Assembly (NCBI GenBank): GCA_013397865.1
Contig: VZTI01005060.1
Location: 558,001 to 622,000 of the forward strand
Direction of reading: 5' to 3'
From: Struthidea cinerea
Lineage: Eukaryota > Chordata > Aves > Passeriformes > Corcoracidae
DNA: 64,000 bases
The first letter of the stretch is position 1. Each line of letters starts with the position of its first letter. The notes beneath the pieces were generated by a model. It saw only the letters and a list, made by a program, of their open reading frames with translations, made no database searches and was not told the origin of the DNA. Shown piece after piece: positions 23,754-37,172 of this stretch. Position numbers and translations under genes: made by a program.

Positions 23754-26700
23754 CTGGAAAGATGAAAAACCCTTGGGTTAACATCCAACAGAAGTAGGAC
23801 TTCACTATAAACTTGTTTTCTTCAAACATTTCCATTCTTCTGATGCCCAAGCTACCCCATGAACTGAAGTTTTGAACAGAAATAAAAAAAAAACAACAAA
23901 AAGCCATCAGGATGTTTTTCCAACGACACCAGCCTTTGGAACATCTCTGCATTAAAAATAAAACCCACCTAGTTATCCATGCAATATTGTCACCAGCAGC
24001 AGCACAACACAGACCAACACCATTACGAAGAGAACTCGGGGTCATTCTTCATGTTGAACCAGAAGATGTGCACAAAGAAAAGCAGCTGGTGTGTGCAATA
24101 AGCCTACTTTATACTATGAATTCTTGACTTTCTTTTTCATGTTTTCACTCATTTTACTATTTAATTCCCACCTGCCCCTGACTGGTAAAAAACAACACAA
24201 CTCCTCCAGTGCACCTCTGTACCAAAATGGATCCCTGGCACACGTGAAACAAGCACTTCCCCCTCACAAAGGGAACTCTCTGCTCAAGCCATGGGGAAGC
24301 ACACGAGCACTCTGCCAGCAGCACTCAGGGCTCTGCTGCTAACGGGGAACTCCGAACATTGTCCTGATGAGATGGTAAATACCAGGCAGCACCAGTTCCT
24401 TCTCCCTAGCTGCAGCAAGTACCACATGAGCTGGTTCCATGTCCAATGGACTGAAGCAAAAACACTCAGTCAGCCTTCACACTGCTGAAGTTAAATACAC
24501 AGAGTTTCCAAGTCACTTCCACAGTGCTTCCAACTCAACAAGATTTGGTTTTATTTCCTTCAGAAACAGTTCTAGCTATGTTAATAAAACTTGAATTAGA
24601 ACTTTATTTTTGTTGCATACCACAAACACCAGCATCTCCCCAGAATAATGGACAATACCTAAGTTGTTCTACAAGAAATCCTGGAGAGAGAGCTCTGCAA
24701 AAGGATCCTTTCCTGAGGCTCTGTGAGGACTCTGACTGGAAGGGCTGGATGCTGCAGACAGCTAGTAAGAAAGACGACAGAGAAAGGGAAAGAAAAAGAA
24801 AACAAGGTCTCAGAATGACAGAATATGAAAGCTGAACGTGTAATGAAAGGACAAGGGGAGGTTAAGAGGCAAACTTGGCAGAAATCAACTATTAAAACAA
24901 GGTGTTTGGTCATATGGAAAACGAAGCCTCTTCAATGGTTCATGTAATGCAGAAACAAGCTGGACATGACCCTCCAGAAAGGAAACGCCAGTAGCATTTG
25001 CCAAACAAGAAGATAACCTCTCACTTTCACAGCAGTTTTCTTCAAAAGAAGATACAAAACATTCAGCCTGATTCCTGTGAAACAGGTTAGTTCTCTCCCT
25101 GCTTTACTGGGAAAACTACAGCCTGGCAGGGAGAGATGATGCTGGGGTCTGGCCAGAGCATGGCAGCTTCCCAGATGGTTTCTCCAGAAGGAATAGCTCT
25201 CAGCATCTTTTCGTGTCATAATAGGATGCATATAAAAAGAGGCTGGACAGCAGAGAATAGATAATTCTCAATTTAGGACCTGGAAGGAGAACATGGGATA
25301 TATTCTGTGAGTAGGAGGAAAAAAAAAAAAAAAAAAAAAAGGAAAAAAGATGAGAGTTTCAACTGCTACTGCAGCCATTTTAGGTGAGAACTGAAGACTG
25401 TGACTGATAGTCTGTACACTCATAAAAATTGCACCCTACAGCCATATACCTAAAGCACCACACCACAAACTCAGTCATATAAAGCACATAACTTAGAGGT
25501 GGGTAATATTGGCATTCCAGCTGTTGCTGCTGGGAAGGACCAATAATCTGCAGGCTGTACTTGCAGGAGTATCTGCTATTTGTTGCTTTAATTTTTCCTT
25601 CTGTGTTAGTACTTCTCCCGTTATAAATGGTGATTTATTAAATCCTATTTGCCCTCTCTCTGGGTAGAACATGCATGTTTTTGCAGCTACAAATCAAAGT
25701 CAGCATCCTCTAGTTTGGGTTCTTCACTGGAACAATTTGTTCAGAACCAAGTGACTTGCACTCCATGCCCATGGCAAAAAACACTGCATGAAGACCTTTT
25801 CCTTTGGAAATGCCAGGCACCTGCCAACCTATGCATGAGAGGGAATCTGCTTATGGGAGTTGCTTGCAGAAGTGCTCAGAGTGCAAATATTGCCATCGCA
25901 CATTTAAATTTTTCACACGAATGTCTATCTCAGAAACCACATGAGCAGAAGGACTTCCTTCAGGATCAGTACATGCTTGATCTGCATTGGAATCTTCATC
26001 TCCTCCCGAAACCCCGCTCCCAATGGGGCACTCAGATCCAGTCATCATAAATAGATTATGGAAAAGTCATGAGACAGAATGGGAAGTGCTTGAGAAGCAG
26101 TTTCAGGGTGTCAGAATTTCCCCTCTTAAACCTGGTTCTTCCCTTTGGAAAGCCATAGCCCAGCACATCCCACCGCTCTCCAGGATTTGAGGCAGACTAG
26201 TGATACAGTCCAATAGTCCTAACTTCAGCAAGACGTGCCTGCTGCCACTTGATTTCAGGAGACATTCTTCCTCTTCATGGTCAAATGCCTTGAAGTCATA
26301 TATTAAAAGTCCTATCAAACTAAGCTGGCAAATCTCCAACTCATATCAAGTCCAAAGTAATGTCCCAGTTTGAAAGCAGTGTGGAAGACTGGTAGGTTAG
26401 AGTCACTTGTGCAACATCAGCACGTAACCAGACACACGTGAAATTTCAGGAAGTCTGTTCAGGTTAAAATCCGAGAAAAAAACCCCTGACAATACTATTA
26501 CCTAGATGCCACAGTTAAATTCCTACAAGACACAGCATCCTGCAGTAAATACACATTTTAACAAGATTTCTCTAATTATTAAAAAGGATGCCTAAAAAAA
26601 AAACATGGAAAGTATAGTCAGACAGTTTCCTACATTGCACCTCTCCAGATTACTGTTTATAAACAGATCTGAACACCAGGACCGACCTTAGCAGTTTCTA

Positions 26701-29700
26701 AGGAGAAGCATTTAAAACAACAGCACTGCCCATCAGTTTCTCTCGTGCTGATCTAACTGGAGCTGTGGATTCAGTGCCCCTATTGCCCAGAGCTTGTGTG
26801 GTGTGAAATGCACCGCACTGCGCTGCTCAGACAGCTTAGTCTCACCTCCAACATCAGCCTCACTTCTCACTGCCTCCAACAAAGGCAAAGCTCCCTGGAC
26901 TCACAGTAAAACCTAAGAACCCGTCCATAAGTGAGCATTGGGCTGATTCCCATCACTAGCTACATTCTGGTTTCCCATGAAACAAGTCTGTCAAGCTGTT
27001 TTAGCATATATTTTAGGGGTAATGTGACAAAGCAATAATCTGTAAGGTCTACTTTCTGGCGTAAGTCTGTCCTGAACTTCCTACCCTCTTCTTACAGTTT
27101 CAAACACCCTTCAGAAAAACCCCGCCTACACCCAGCCAAAAAACAACCACAAAACACACCCACCCACCAAACCAACTTACTCATTCGCACATTTACTATT
27201 CTCCATCACCCAGGTGATCACTCCTGCTACTTGCCCTGTACAACTGGCTGTGTTAACAACTGCAGTGTTACAATAGATGTTAGCAGTAGGCTGAGTGATT
27301 TCTTTATTCTATTTTAAATATTAAATTTTGCACTACCCATCTCCTTCACCCTCCTAAGGCTACGTCCTTCTGGGGACAATCACACCAGAACGTGTGCCAT
27401 ATGAAGGCACACGGATTTGTCACAATTGTACCATTTTGTATTGGCCAACACACCACCATTGTTGGTTTAACAGTCAAGCCCTGCTGCTGCACAATGCAAC
27501 ACTGAGGCCTTGGGACAGGCAGCTACATTCCAGCCCCTGTACATCAGCCAGATCTGGCTTTTCTGGAACATTCTGCATTTGCTGTATCACATCTGCCATC
27601 CCTCTGCTTGAACCACTGATTCAGCCTGCCCCCTCCTCAGACATACACACACACTTCCCCCTCACCAGCTACAATGTAATCAAGCAACTCCAACCATTCT
27701 CACTGTTCTGGATAGCACCAAGTAATAGTTTGCAGTGAGTAATGCCCATTGTTTTATCATGATGAAAACTTACTTCTTTCTCAGGCAGGAAATACTGACC
27801 CTAATGCAGGATAAATATTTTCAAAGAAAAATTACACACCTTTCAAAACTATGGATGCCTTCAGCACTCAGATTTTCAAAGAAGCAACTGTTCTAGTTTC
27901 ATTCTCAATTATTTTAAATTATTTTGCCCTTAAAAACCAAACTACCCTTGCTTTTAACTGCAACAATTAGGAAAAAAAGTTGCAAGAATGTAAAGAGAAC
28001 ACTTGGAAGAGAAGCAAAACAGGTATATCTAGAGATAGAAAAAACGTATTTATTAAGACTAATCCTTGAGAGTATCAAGTTAGGAACAACAGCTTAATTC
28101 ATACAGAAACTGGACAACATTAAGACGCCTATTTTCCCAGTCTGTTCTCAACTCACTACAACTTGGCAATAAATTTTTTGGCAACAACTTCATATCTGTC
28201 ATCATGCTTTTAAGTACCTTCAGCTTTCTTTACTGTAGACAACATCCAAGATCTATTGGGAGACTGGAGGTGATACAATCTGGTGCTTTAAAAGTAAATA
28301 TGAAAAACAATTTAGTTTTTGGCAGTGATGATGCCATGGACAAAACCAGTATTAGAATAATGGTGTTTACAGTGATCCATGTGGGCAGTCTGAGCTGTGT
28401 GCCTTTCAGATAACCATTACTTATTTTGTAAGATTTGTTTACTTACCCCAAGAACACACATTTCTATTTCTTTTACTTTCCTTTTTCTATTTCTGGCACA
28501 ACAAGATTATTAACTAAACTTAAACTGTGAAATACACTCTCAGAAAAGCCTCAAGACTCAGCACACAGTAATTTCAGTGTGATAAAAGTGTAATTCCTTT
28601 CCATGGCTTTACATTAATAAACCCTGCTGTGTACGGGGAAGCTCTCTCATGAAGTCCTTGTTTCATTAGCTGGAAGATGCTTTACTGATGTCAGGCTTCT
28701 GAAAACTCAACACTTTCCAGCAACACAGACTGTGTGTCTCAGGGAAAACCCTTCTTGGTCACAGCAAATGCTGACTCAAAGGGTGTGTTTTCAACGAAAT
28801 TAATTCTCACAGGAGCCAAACATTGTCAGAGAAGAGACTAAATATAGCTCCACACACCTCACTTGTGACTAATTCCTCTTTCTCCTGTTCTGACAGCCAG
28901 CTGGGATTCAACCTAGGCCACGCCCTGCAATGTCAAATGAAGCAGAAAGGCTCATTGAGGTATTCAGACCCATCTACCTGTTCATAACTGAATCAGGCAG
29001 GTAGGCAGGTTCTTTTTTTAAGAATTGCTTCAATTTTTTTTTTAATGTAGGAAAAATTCCTCTCCTTGAGGATCCTTTTACTTGGTCAATATTTAAAAAC
29101 TGTCATAAACACTATCTGTCCTCTTGAAATGGTATAAAACCCATGTGAAAAACACCAAATCATTTAAGTGACAGTGAAGGTGCAAAACAGCTCTCAGAAG
29201 TCCAAGAAAAAGTCAGTTGAAAACTGCATTTCCAGCTAAAGAAATCTAACAGCATCCCTTTCAGACAAAGCATTTAAAAAAAGATATTTAAAAAAAAAAA
29301 TCTATCCACCAGGCTGTATTTTAAAGAAGACAATGGACACACTACCCACTGGCAGCACACAGTAGAATCTTTCTTGTTAAAGGATCAGACTGAGGCACTG
29401 AAAAATGCTTGAGAGGTTCTTTTTAGTTCCAGCTTACTGCTGAATTCTCTTCCCTCTACAGTCTAGTCCCAAACCCTGCACTTACACCAACCTATACCTA
29501 GGTGAAGTTATACATGAATGCTTTTAAACAGTCACCTACAGAGCTCTTTATAGTGAGATCAAAATACACACACAATTTATTTCATTTTTCAAATAGAAGT
29601 CTGAGGTACAGAGTGAACTTTGAAAAAGAAACATCTGATGGGTAAGTAAAACCACACTGTTAATCCTGGAGCTTCAGTCTGCCAGCTAAACTTGGCTCTG

Positions 29701-30844
29701 CCTCTAACTGCAGTTCACAAACACAAGGTCTTAATGATCTCAGAATTTTCCAAAAATAGTATGAAAGTGTTCAAGGTTATCCATCCCATCTTTCTCCTAC
29801 TTTTTAAAATGTTTTTCCTACTGTAAAAAAAGCCCCTCTCCAGATGCCTATTGGGTTGTAAAAGTGAGTTCAGATAGAAATTTCCCAGTGACAGACATTT
29901 GTAAAGCAAACAGTAAAACAAACCAGTAACAGGTATGTATTTAACTCCAGTATTGATGCAGTCAATTCAGAGCGGCCCTTCAGCACTCTCATTCCAGTGG
30001 GTTAGGTAATGAATCTGGACACAAAACATCCCCAGAAGCAGGAAACCAGGCGATTTTAAGGAACGCTCCATTTAAGATAGCACGTAACAGGGAAAGGCCA
30101 GGTAGATTGGTATTGCTATTGCACATCTTCACTGTGCTGCAAATGCAGTCTCCTGCAAAACCATGGAGGAACACTAAACCCACTGGAGACCAGCATGGTT
30201 AAAACTAGATGGATGTGCCATGTGCCTCCCACTGAGATGGTCAGGACCAACAACTAGGTGTTGGGCTGAGGTTTCACCAAGCTTGATTCCACAATCTTTT
30301 CAAAACCATCTAATGCAGTCATGGACATAAAAGGCTACACACACCCTGTATGGCCCCTGCAAAATGCTGTAATACAAGCACACACCTTGCACCTTGGGTA
30401 CTTTATAATCTAATGCTTTTAAGCGTAACAAGGGAAAGAACAGTGACATATATCCTTAGGAAAAAGCTGTAATAGCCAATCTCACAAAGCCACACTCTGA
30501 GGGTGAAGCAGCATGGAACATGACTTTGGGGAAAAAGCCCGTCTTCAGCAAAGAGCACAGACATCAACTTTTCTTGTCCTTTGTCATTGTCACATTCCCA
30601 GAAAAATAATGCCTGAAAAAAACCTACCCTCTTTGCTTTGGTAACACAAACTTGCTGCTGCCGACATGGATACAAGCAGATAGGAAGCAAGCCTCCCATG
30701 AACCACTGGAGTTGTGCAATAATTTGTCCAACAGAAATAAGAAATAATTATATCTATGTATAAAATTAACATATTAAATATACTTCTCAAGAAACTGCCT
30801 CATGTGTAATTCATTCCCAGCACCAATAATTTGAATATACACAC
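23754..30844 (-). other. PICALM last intron, about 7.1 kb
   Basis: The longest coding intron in the window. It contains a poly-A run (25,319-25,340) and an unexplained protein-like stretch on the minus strand (25,688-26,048, see findings). Otherwise I see only AT-rich intronic sequence with short open frames that have no support. Confidence 0.6.
25319..25340. repeat. Poly(A) run
   Basis: Twenty-two adenines in the last PICALM intron. No retrotransposon body was recognised beside it. Confidence 0.85.
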
Positions 30845-30949
30845 CTGTGCTCCCGGTACAGGGCCGAAGGGGTTTGGTGGTCTCATGACTGGCTGACTGT
30901 ATATCAAAGTTGGCTGTGTCATTACTGGTATGCCTCCCATCTGTGATGG
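30845..30949 (-). CDS. PICALM: PICALM exon 22 (C-terminal NPF)
   Basis: 105 bases, 35 whole codons, acceptor gttttttcag, donor gtgtgt. It encodes PSQMGGIPVMTQPTLIYSQP, then VMRPPNPFGPVPGAQ. NPF near the C-terminus is a conserved EH-domain ligand. Human has PPQMGSVPVMTQPTLIYSQP at the same place. Confidence 0.94.
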
Positions 30950-32944
30950 CTGAAAAAACCCAGACAGCATGAAATCACATACAGCATTAATACACTGCTA
31001 GTTTTTATGGAAATAAAGGAAAATGGCAAAATGGGTGAAAAGTCTTGGTCATGTTTGAGATATGCAATCATGTGAGATCTTTCTACAATATTCTGAAAAT
31101 AAACATTACCAGAAAGGAACATTGGAGCCTTTCCAAGGAATTATCTCAATAACAACTGAGCCCATTCAATCTCTTGCTGCAAAGATCTGAAGCACTAAAA
31201 CACTTGTTAGACAAGCATTTGTGCTGGTCCTTCTGCACCCAAAAGTGAGGTCAGACAGCACTTCCCTGACTGCCTCTGAAAGCACAAGCACAGTTTTACA
31301 GACAGCAGTGCAGTGCTGATAAGAGCTCAGGACAAAATTGAAAACTGAGAGCTGTACGTGCAATTAATGTTAAGTCACTGTGCAATCAAAGTCAAAGCGT
31401 TACCAACACTCCAGCTGAGCCAATTACGAGTTTAATGTGTATTAATGGTCTTACAAGTCAGGTTATATTTAACACAGATGCCCATCTCTGGCACTGCTTT
31501 TGGCATTCCCCTCAGGCTTGGGTTGACAGCCAGCAGCAGTCCTACTGAAGCAATCCCCATTGCAGGCAGCTTTTCCCTGACTAATCCTGGTGGTTGTGGT
31601 GCTCCTATCATGCCAACCAGCTGTGTGGGCAATCACAGGATGAACCCATTCAAGAAACTGACCCTGATGAAAACACCCTATAAAAAAAATATAAGAACAA
31701 CTGAACAACTGCTGGCCCAAGGAAGACACAGGAAGCAGCAGCCAGGGAACGCCCAGGCACAGTGCTACGGCTCTAAGGAAGCTGCCTGTCCCAGCATGCT
31801 TACACCAAGGGAAAAGCCCGCACTTAGAGAAGACCATCCTCAGAACTATGGTCCCCACCGCTTTTAGGAAAAACTAAAAGGTATTACAGCAAGGGCTGTA
31901 AATTGAGTCAACATTTCAGAGATTCCTCATGGTAAGTGTCCTGCATAAAGTCTGAATGAGCCAGGGCAGATTTCAGGATGTGCTACAGAGCCCACTGGTC
32001 ATTCTGTAATGGCCCATCTCACCCACCTGCTCAGATACTGCACGTGTTTGAACAAGCAGCAGCAACGCAGGGTAAGAGAGCGACAGCTCCTTAGTTTCAG
32101 TGCCCATTTCACATTGGCATTTAAACCCCACAACAAAAGTTGCATGACATAACAAGAAAGATTACTTCCTATACACTACATAGGTCACCTTCCCCTGCTG
32201 CTGACTCAAAGTAACTATGAAAATGCTGCTGGTACCATAAGTGCAAAGTTGTGTAGATCAAGTTTGAATCCACATTAATGTTAGTTTAAGCATAGCAGCT
32301 TTGATGAAGAATATGGGAGTTCATGGATGGGTAATGGCGAATGATATGATATATGATACTGTCTCAAGAGGCCTGCAAGAACACAGTTGGCCACTTCTGC
32401 AGTTCACTAACTGAGCATATACAAGTTATAAGTCATTAAACTAATTTAGTTATATGATGAAACTTTTTTTTTCCTTTAATCTGTGAGGCATTTAACAGAC
32501 TAACTGCTTGAAGGAAGTTAGTTTCTTGCCTTTTATTCACTCAGGAAAGCTGTGCTGCATCAAAGTCATACTAAAAAGAAGAACTAAGGCATTTCATTTA
32601 GGAATGTTTTAAAATTTAAGGTAAGAACAAAAACTTTCAGAGCAAAAAGCAGAAAGGTCAGGTTTATGTCAAAAGCCTTGAGGTACTGGTTTGCCACTAA
32701 GAGATCCAATTCTCAACCAAAACCACACCATATTGCAGTGTCACAAACTTGCACTTTTGTAGCATTAATCATCACAGATACTTGCTCCCAACCTCAGCAG
32801 AAGGTATTTAAGGAAGGTTTCACTTCACCAAGAAAACATTTCTGTTCTGAAAGCAGCTATTTATACTGACATATAAACTTACTTCTATGATACACTTATT
32901 TCTATGCCAATAAAGACCACCAAGAACAGACACACTGTTAATTT

Positions 32945-33000
32945 TCATAGAATCACAGAATGGTTTTGGTTGGAAGAGACCTTTAAGAAGATCTAGTTCC
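32945..33000 (-). mobile_element. Short CR1 3' tail fragment
   Basis: About 56 bases: catagaatcacagaatggtt, then ttggttggaagagacctttaa, the typical end of CR1 in minus orientation. It sits in the intron between PICALM exons 21 and 22. Confidence 0.85.
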
Positions 33001-33235
33001 ATTTTAAGAAGTTTATTAAAAAAACAAGTGAAGTAAGGAAGGGCAGACAATTTCAGACAAACACCATGTAAGTGGTTCAGAAAACCAGAAGTTAATAATT
33101 TGGTGAAGAATAAATGAATGGGAGCTGAAATTCAGTCTTCAGTAGAATAGTTCAGGAAAACAAGAGCTACCAAACTATAAGCAATCAAACAATACACAGC
33201 ATCTGCCTGGTTGGAGTTGTAGGAATTCCACTCAC

Positions 33236-33295
33236 CATCACGTAGCCCATCATTCCTGTAGGCGTTGTGGCAGGATAGGCCATTACAGGGGGTGC
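33236..33295 (-). CDS. PICALM: PICALM exon 21
   Basis: 60 bases, 20 whole codons, acceptor atcaccag (ccag before GCACCC), donor gtgagt. It encodes APPVMAYPATTPTGMMGY and then VM. Human reads GMIGYG at the end. The exact donor is inferred from phase with the next exon, which starts on a codon boundary. Confidence 0.88.
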
Positions 33296-35307
33296 CTGGT
33301 GTGATAAACAGTGATGAACTGAGAGGAGAAGAGATCAGCTGCATACTGTAAGACATTGCTTTCTAAGGATCAACTGCAGCACTCAGCTTATTATGAACAT
33401 AGCAAAGAATAAATAGGATTTTCAGTCTGGTGTTAAGAGTGTATCCTAATCATTTCAGATGGAATACAACACCTAAGCTAAAGTTTCTGGGCCATCTTGG
33501 CAAATCTCTAATAATGTATTTTGCCTGTATCAGGTTAGGATTCTGGCTGTCTGAACTAAACTGCAAGTACCACTCTCTCAACATCCCATTTAGAGGACAC
33601 AGTACAAGACTCAGAGAAGGTTGAGAGAAAATATTCACGAAGCAGAAGCACTTTTAACCCCATGAAGTACATACTTATATTTCAGTAACAAAAGTAATGT
33701 TACACAAGGAGTCTTGAGAGAATTTGAAAGACCAAGAGACCATTGCTTCTGCTGACACTTAAAGGAATCCTCTTTAGCCAGGATGGACACACTATGGGGA
33801 TTCTCCTAGCAGGCTTTGATATAAATTAGACTCTCACAAGAATAGCCAGTTTGCATTCCCTCTCCCTCACTCACTTCATTCACTGCATTTGAACATGCTG
33901 GAAGTCCTCTCAGTACTAGGCAGATACGTTTATACCCTGATGTACTTACTGTACTTTTATGAAGGTACAGTACAATTGCTGTCAACAGACAAATCCTGGG
34001 TGAATTTATGTTTTGTAAACAGCTTGGCAATATACATGTAGAAAAACAGCTGATAACTCTCAGAAATATTAAGACAGTTCTTCATCTCTTACCCATATTC
34101 TTTATTCTACAGCTTAACATCCACTTCTTACATTACTACTAACTATTACAAGGACAAAAAAGTTGGAATTTTTTTTTTCCCCAGACTAAACTAGTGCTTA
34201 CAGGTATTCAGATAGCTTGCTGTCTATCCACTCCACCTCCTGTTAGTCTCCCCTTTTAGAAAAAAACCAGTAATTTTCATGCTTTTGCTGTGGGGATTTC
34301 TATTCAAGACAAACACCATAAGCATTTCTTGGTACACAAACATTACTGCTACAGAAAAGAGGCAAATGATAAACCATTAATCATACTGGATTAATTAAAG
34401 CAGATAAATTGTTTCATCAAGAATAGGGCATCAGGAAAGGTGCTTCTGAATTCAGTTCTAAGGTATCAGCTGCTTTTTCTTACATAGTAGAACCAGTGCC
34501 ACTGGCTTTTCAATTGCCATGAGAACAGATAGAGAATCATCTGGACAGTGTATTTGCCATATATTTCAGTCAGTGGGCAAAGTTATCCTGAAAATTACCA
34601 TCTTTTTTTGTGTTGCTTGTGTACACACACCTACACAAATATGCTGAATAAACTTATTGTTGAGTGCTCAAATATGGACCTACCACCCTTTAGTTACAGA
34701 GTTACCCTGGAATAAAAACAGCACACAGGGAAAGACCAATATTACTGTTGACATAAAGAAAAAAAAGTCCTTCAAAATGAAAGCCTGCATTCCTCAGACA
34801 GCAAGCACAGGTTATTTCTTGCCCTCTATAAACTATCTGCATTAATTTTCTTTTTTCATATGAGCATTAATGACATATTGGTCTCTCCCCACTTAAAAAA
34901 AATATTAAAATATCAAGATCTACCATAAATGTGGATCAAGTGCCATGTATAACAGAAGCCTGTGAGGTTTCATGCAGTTATTCAAACACAATATTTTTAT
35001 CTTCATTCAAAATTCACCAAATGCATTAAAGGCAGCACAGACACACACCCCAGCTCTCTGGCAGCAGATGGTACAGTTTAAAGCAAGGAAAAATAATCTT
35101 GGTATTTCCCATGCCATCATTCGAGTCAAGAGCCTGCACACCACCTATGAAGTTTGTGTATGCTAGGAAAAGCTCAATTTTTGGCACACCAAAGATTTTC
35201 AAATGAGAAATGTGTAAATAGCGAGGAGGTTATGAGATTCTGCAACAGCAGTGGTTAATATCAGCATGCCAGTCGATTGCAAAAAGGCTGTGGGTTGTTT
35301 CACTTAC

Positions 35308-35331
35308 GTATTGTGGAAAATGCATGCCATT
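35308..35331 (-). CDS. PICALM: PICALM exon 20, 24-base microexon
   Basis: Eight whole codons, NGMHFPQY, between gaaatacag and gtaagt. The same eight residues form an alternatively included segment in mammalian PICALM isoforms. Frame-neutral if skipped. Confidence 0.92.
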
Positions 35332-36514
35332 CTGTATTTCCCAGGGAGAACAATTACATAATGCAATAACACTGGATTAGAAGCAAATACTTACACAACA
35401 GAATATACACAGATAGCATTTTAGTTCACAAATACATTAAATGTTTACTCCAACACATTCTTGTAATTCAAGTCATTCACTGAGACAACACACCTGTGAT
35501 ACTGTCATTGTTGTTAGGTTTGACACTGGTTTGCATAGTCCATTTATTTGGTATATGCCTTTTATACCAAAGATTTTCAAAAGCATATTTATTTAGCAAG
35601 CAGCAGCAACTCCACAATAAATGGACCAGCAGAGGAAAACAAAGCTTTTTTTTTTCCCCCTCCCATTATTTCTTTTTCAAGTTTTTTATGTTTATAGAAC
35701 AGTTTCACAGGAAGTGTCTCAACAGTATCTCAATAATAAAAGCTGTTAAATGTAATGACTTATCACAAGATGTAGATATAAGACATGAGTTATTAAACAG
35801 ATTCAAGCACACAGGTAAACTCAAACCACCAGTCATTAAAGCAGGTAAGTACTACAATTTCTTCAATAGCTACACACCCTCCAGTAAGATCCACTAATGC
35901 ATTTCTCCCTAAATAAGTGTAGTGAGTTGATAGGGGACACCTGGTAGGGAAGAGGTGGTGGATCCAGGGAGACAAGTTCTATCTTTCCAAATCCACAATG
36001 CTGCATTACTACACTGTGGATTCAACCTCCCCCAGTCAGAGCCAGATGCAATAAATCCTTGGGGGCAGTTTGTTACCTGTTCTGTCCATGTACAGTTCTC
36101 CAGGTCATTGGTGAAAGGGTGAGTAGGATTCACATGCAAAAATGTTCTGTGAACATTGTGAAAACTACTTCTGTAAAGTCTTAACATGTGATTAAAAGCC
36201 CACCTCCTACACTGCTACCCCAAAATCCTTGCCAATATTACCTGTTAAAATAGACATGAACTTGCTCATCAAAACTGACATGGATTAAAAGCAACTGCAC
36301 ACACTGGGGCAGGAAAGCAGTAGTTATGCACATTAAGAAAGCTGTAGCCTCAGACACCTCTGCAAGTATCAGTGGGGCCAGTTCCCACACCCAGGGCAGG
36401 CCGAGTTGCAATGTAATGATGCATGACCTATCAGTGCACCCAAAGGGCACTTTCACACTTCTGCTTTTCCAGACTGCAAAGTGCCTCCTCACTCCTTGGA
36501 ATCCAGAGTTTTAT

Positions 36515-36800
36515 GTCATAAACTCAGAGAATGGTTTGGGTTGCAAAGTACTTTGATGATCGCCTAGTTTCAACCCCCCTGCCATGGGCAGGGACACCTT
36601 CCACTAGACCATCCATCCTGGCCTTGAACACTTCCAGGAATTGGGGCATCCACAGCTTCTCTGGGAAACCTGTGCCAGTGCCTCACCATGCTCACACTAA
36701 AGAATTTCTTCCTAGTATTTAATCTAAAGCTGACGTCTGCCAGTTCAAAGCCACTGCCCCTTATCCTGTCTCTACATGCACTTGAAAAGTCCAATGAGTG
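36515..36800 (-). mobile_element. CR1 LINE 3' fragment
   Basis: About 285 bases, better preserved than the other copies. Plus-strand landmarks are agagaatggtttgggttgca, tttcaacccccctgccatgg, gggacaccttccactagacc and tgccagtgcctcaccatgct. It is in minus orientation, the same direction as PICALM, in the intron between exons 19 and 20. Confidence 0.93.
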
Positions 36801-37072
36801 AAACCCAGAGGCCCCCACCACACCATGTGAGAGGCTGCTAAAACACTACTAAAGTTTGTGCTAAACCTTCATGTCACATCACAAACTGTTTACTAGAATC
36901 ACACAGCCAAGAAAAACAAATCCCAGCATACACACCTCCAACTGACCATTTCTTCAATTTTCTATTACCCTTTTACTGCAACGATAGGCCGTTTTCAAAT
37001 TCATCCATTATACATCAACCTGCAAATCTAAATTGCAGGGAACTCACTATTTTAAAATGAGCATTTGCTTAC

Positions 37073-37172
37073 CAATGTGGGAGCGTTCCACGCAGTTGTA
37101 GGTGCAATCTTGGGCTGCCAGTTGGAACCACCTGTTAGTTTCTTTTCACCTGGCTGAGTCCAGTTTACATCA
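37073..37172 (-). CDS. PICALM: PICALM exon 19
   Basis: 100 bases, phase 2 to phase 0, acceptor tttatttgaag, donor gtaagc. It encodes DVNWTQPGEKKLTGGSNWQ, then PKIAPTTAWNAPTL. Human has NWSQPGEKKLTGGSNWQPKVAPTTAWNAATM, so identity is clear. Confidence 0.95.

Noticed and set aside
23614..24045. 143-codon minus-strand frame over the PICALM terminal exon
   Set aside because: The frame crosses the splice acceptor and reads the 3' UTR in another frame than IQFM-stop.
25649..26050. 133-codon plus-strand frame
   Set aside because: No homology recognised. The protein-like signal in this stretch is on the opposite strand.
31445..31867. 140-codon plus-strand frame inside PICALM
   Set aside because: It is antisense to the gene, shows no family resemblance and its codon content looks like chance. 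The opposite strand of the same stretch is listed only as a weak finding.
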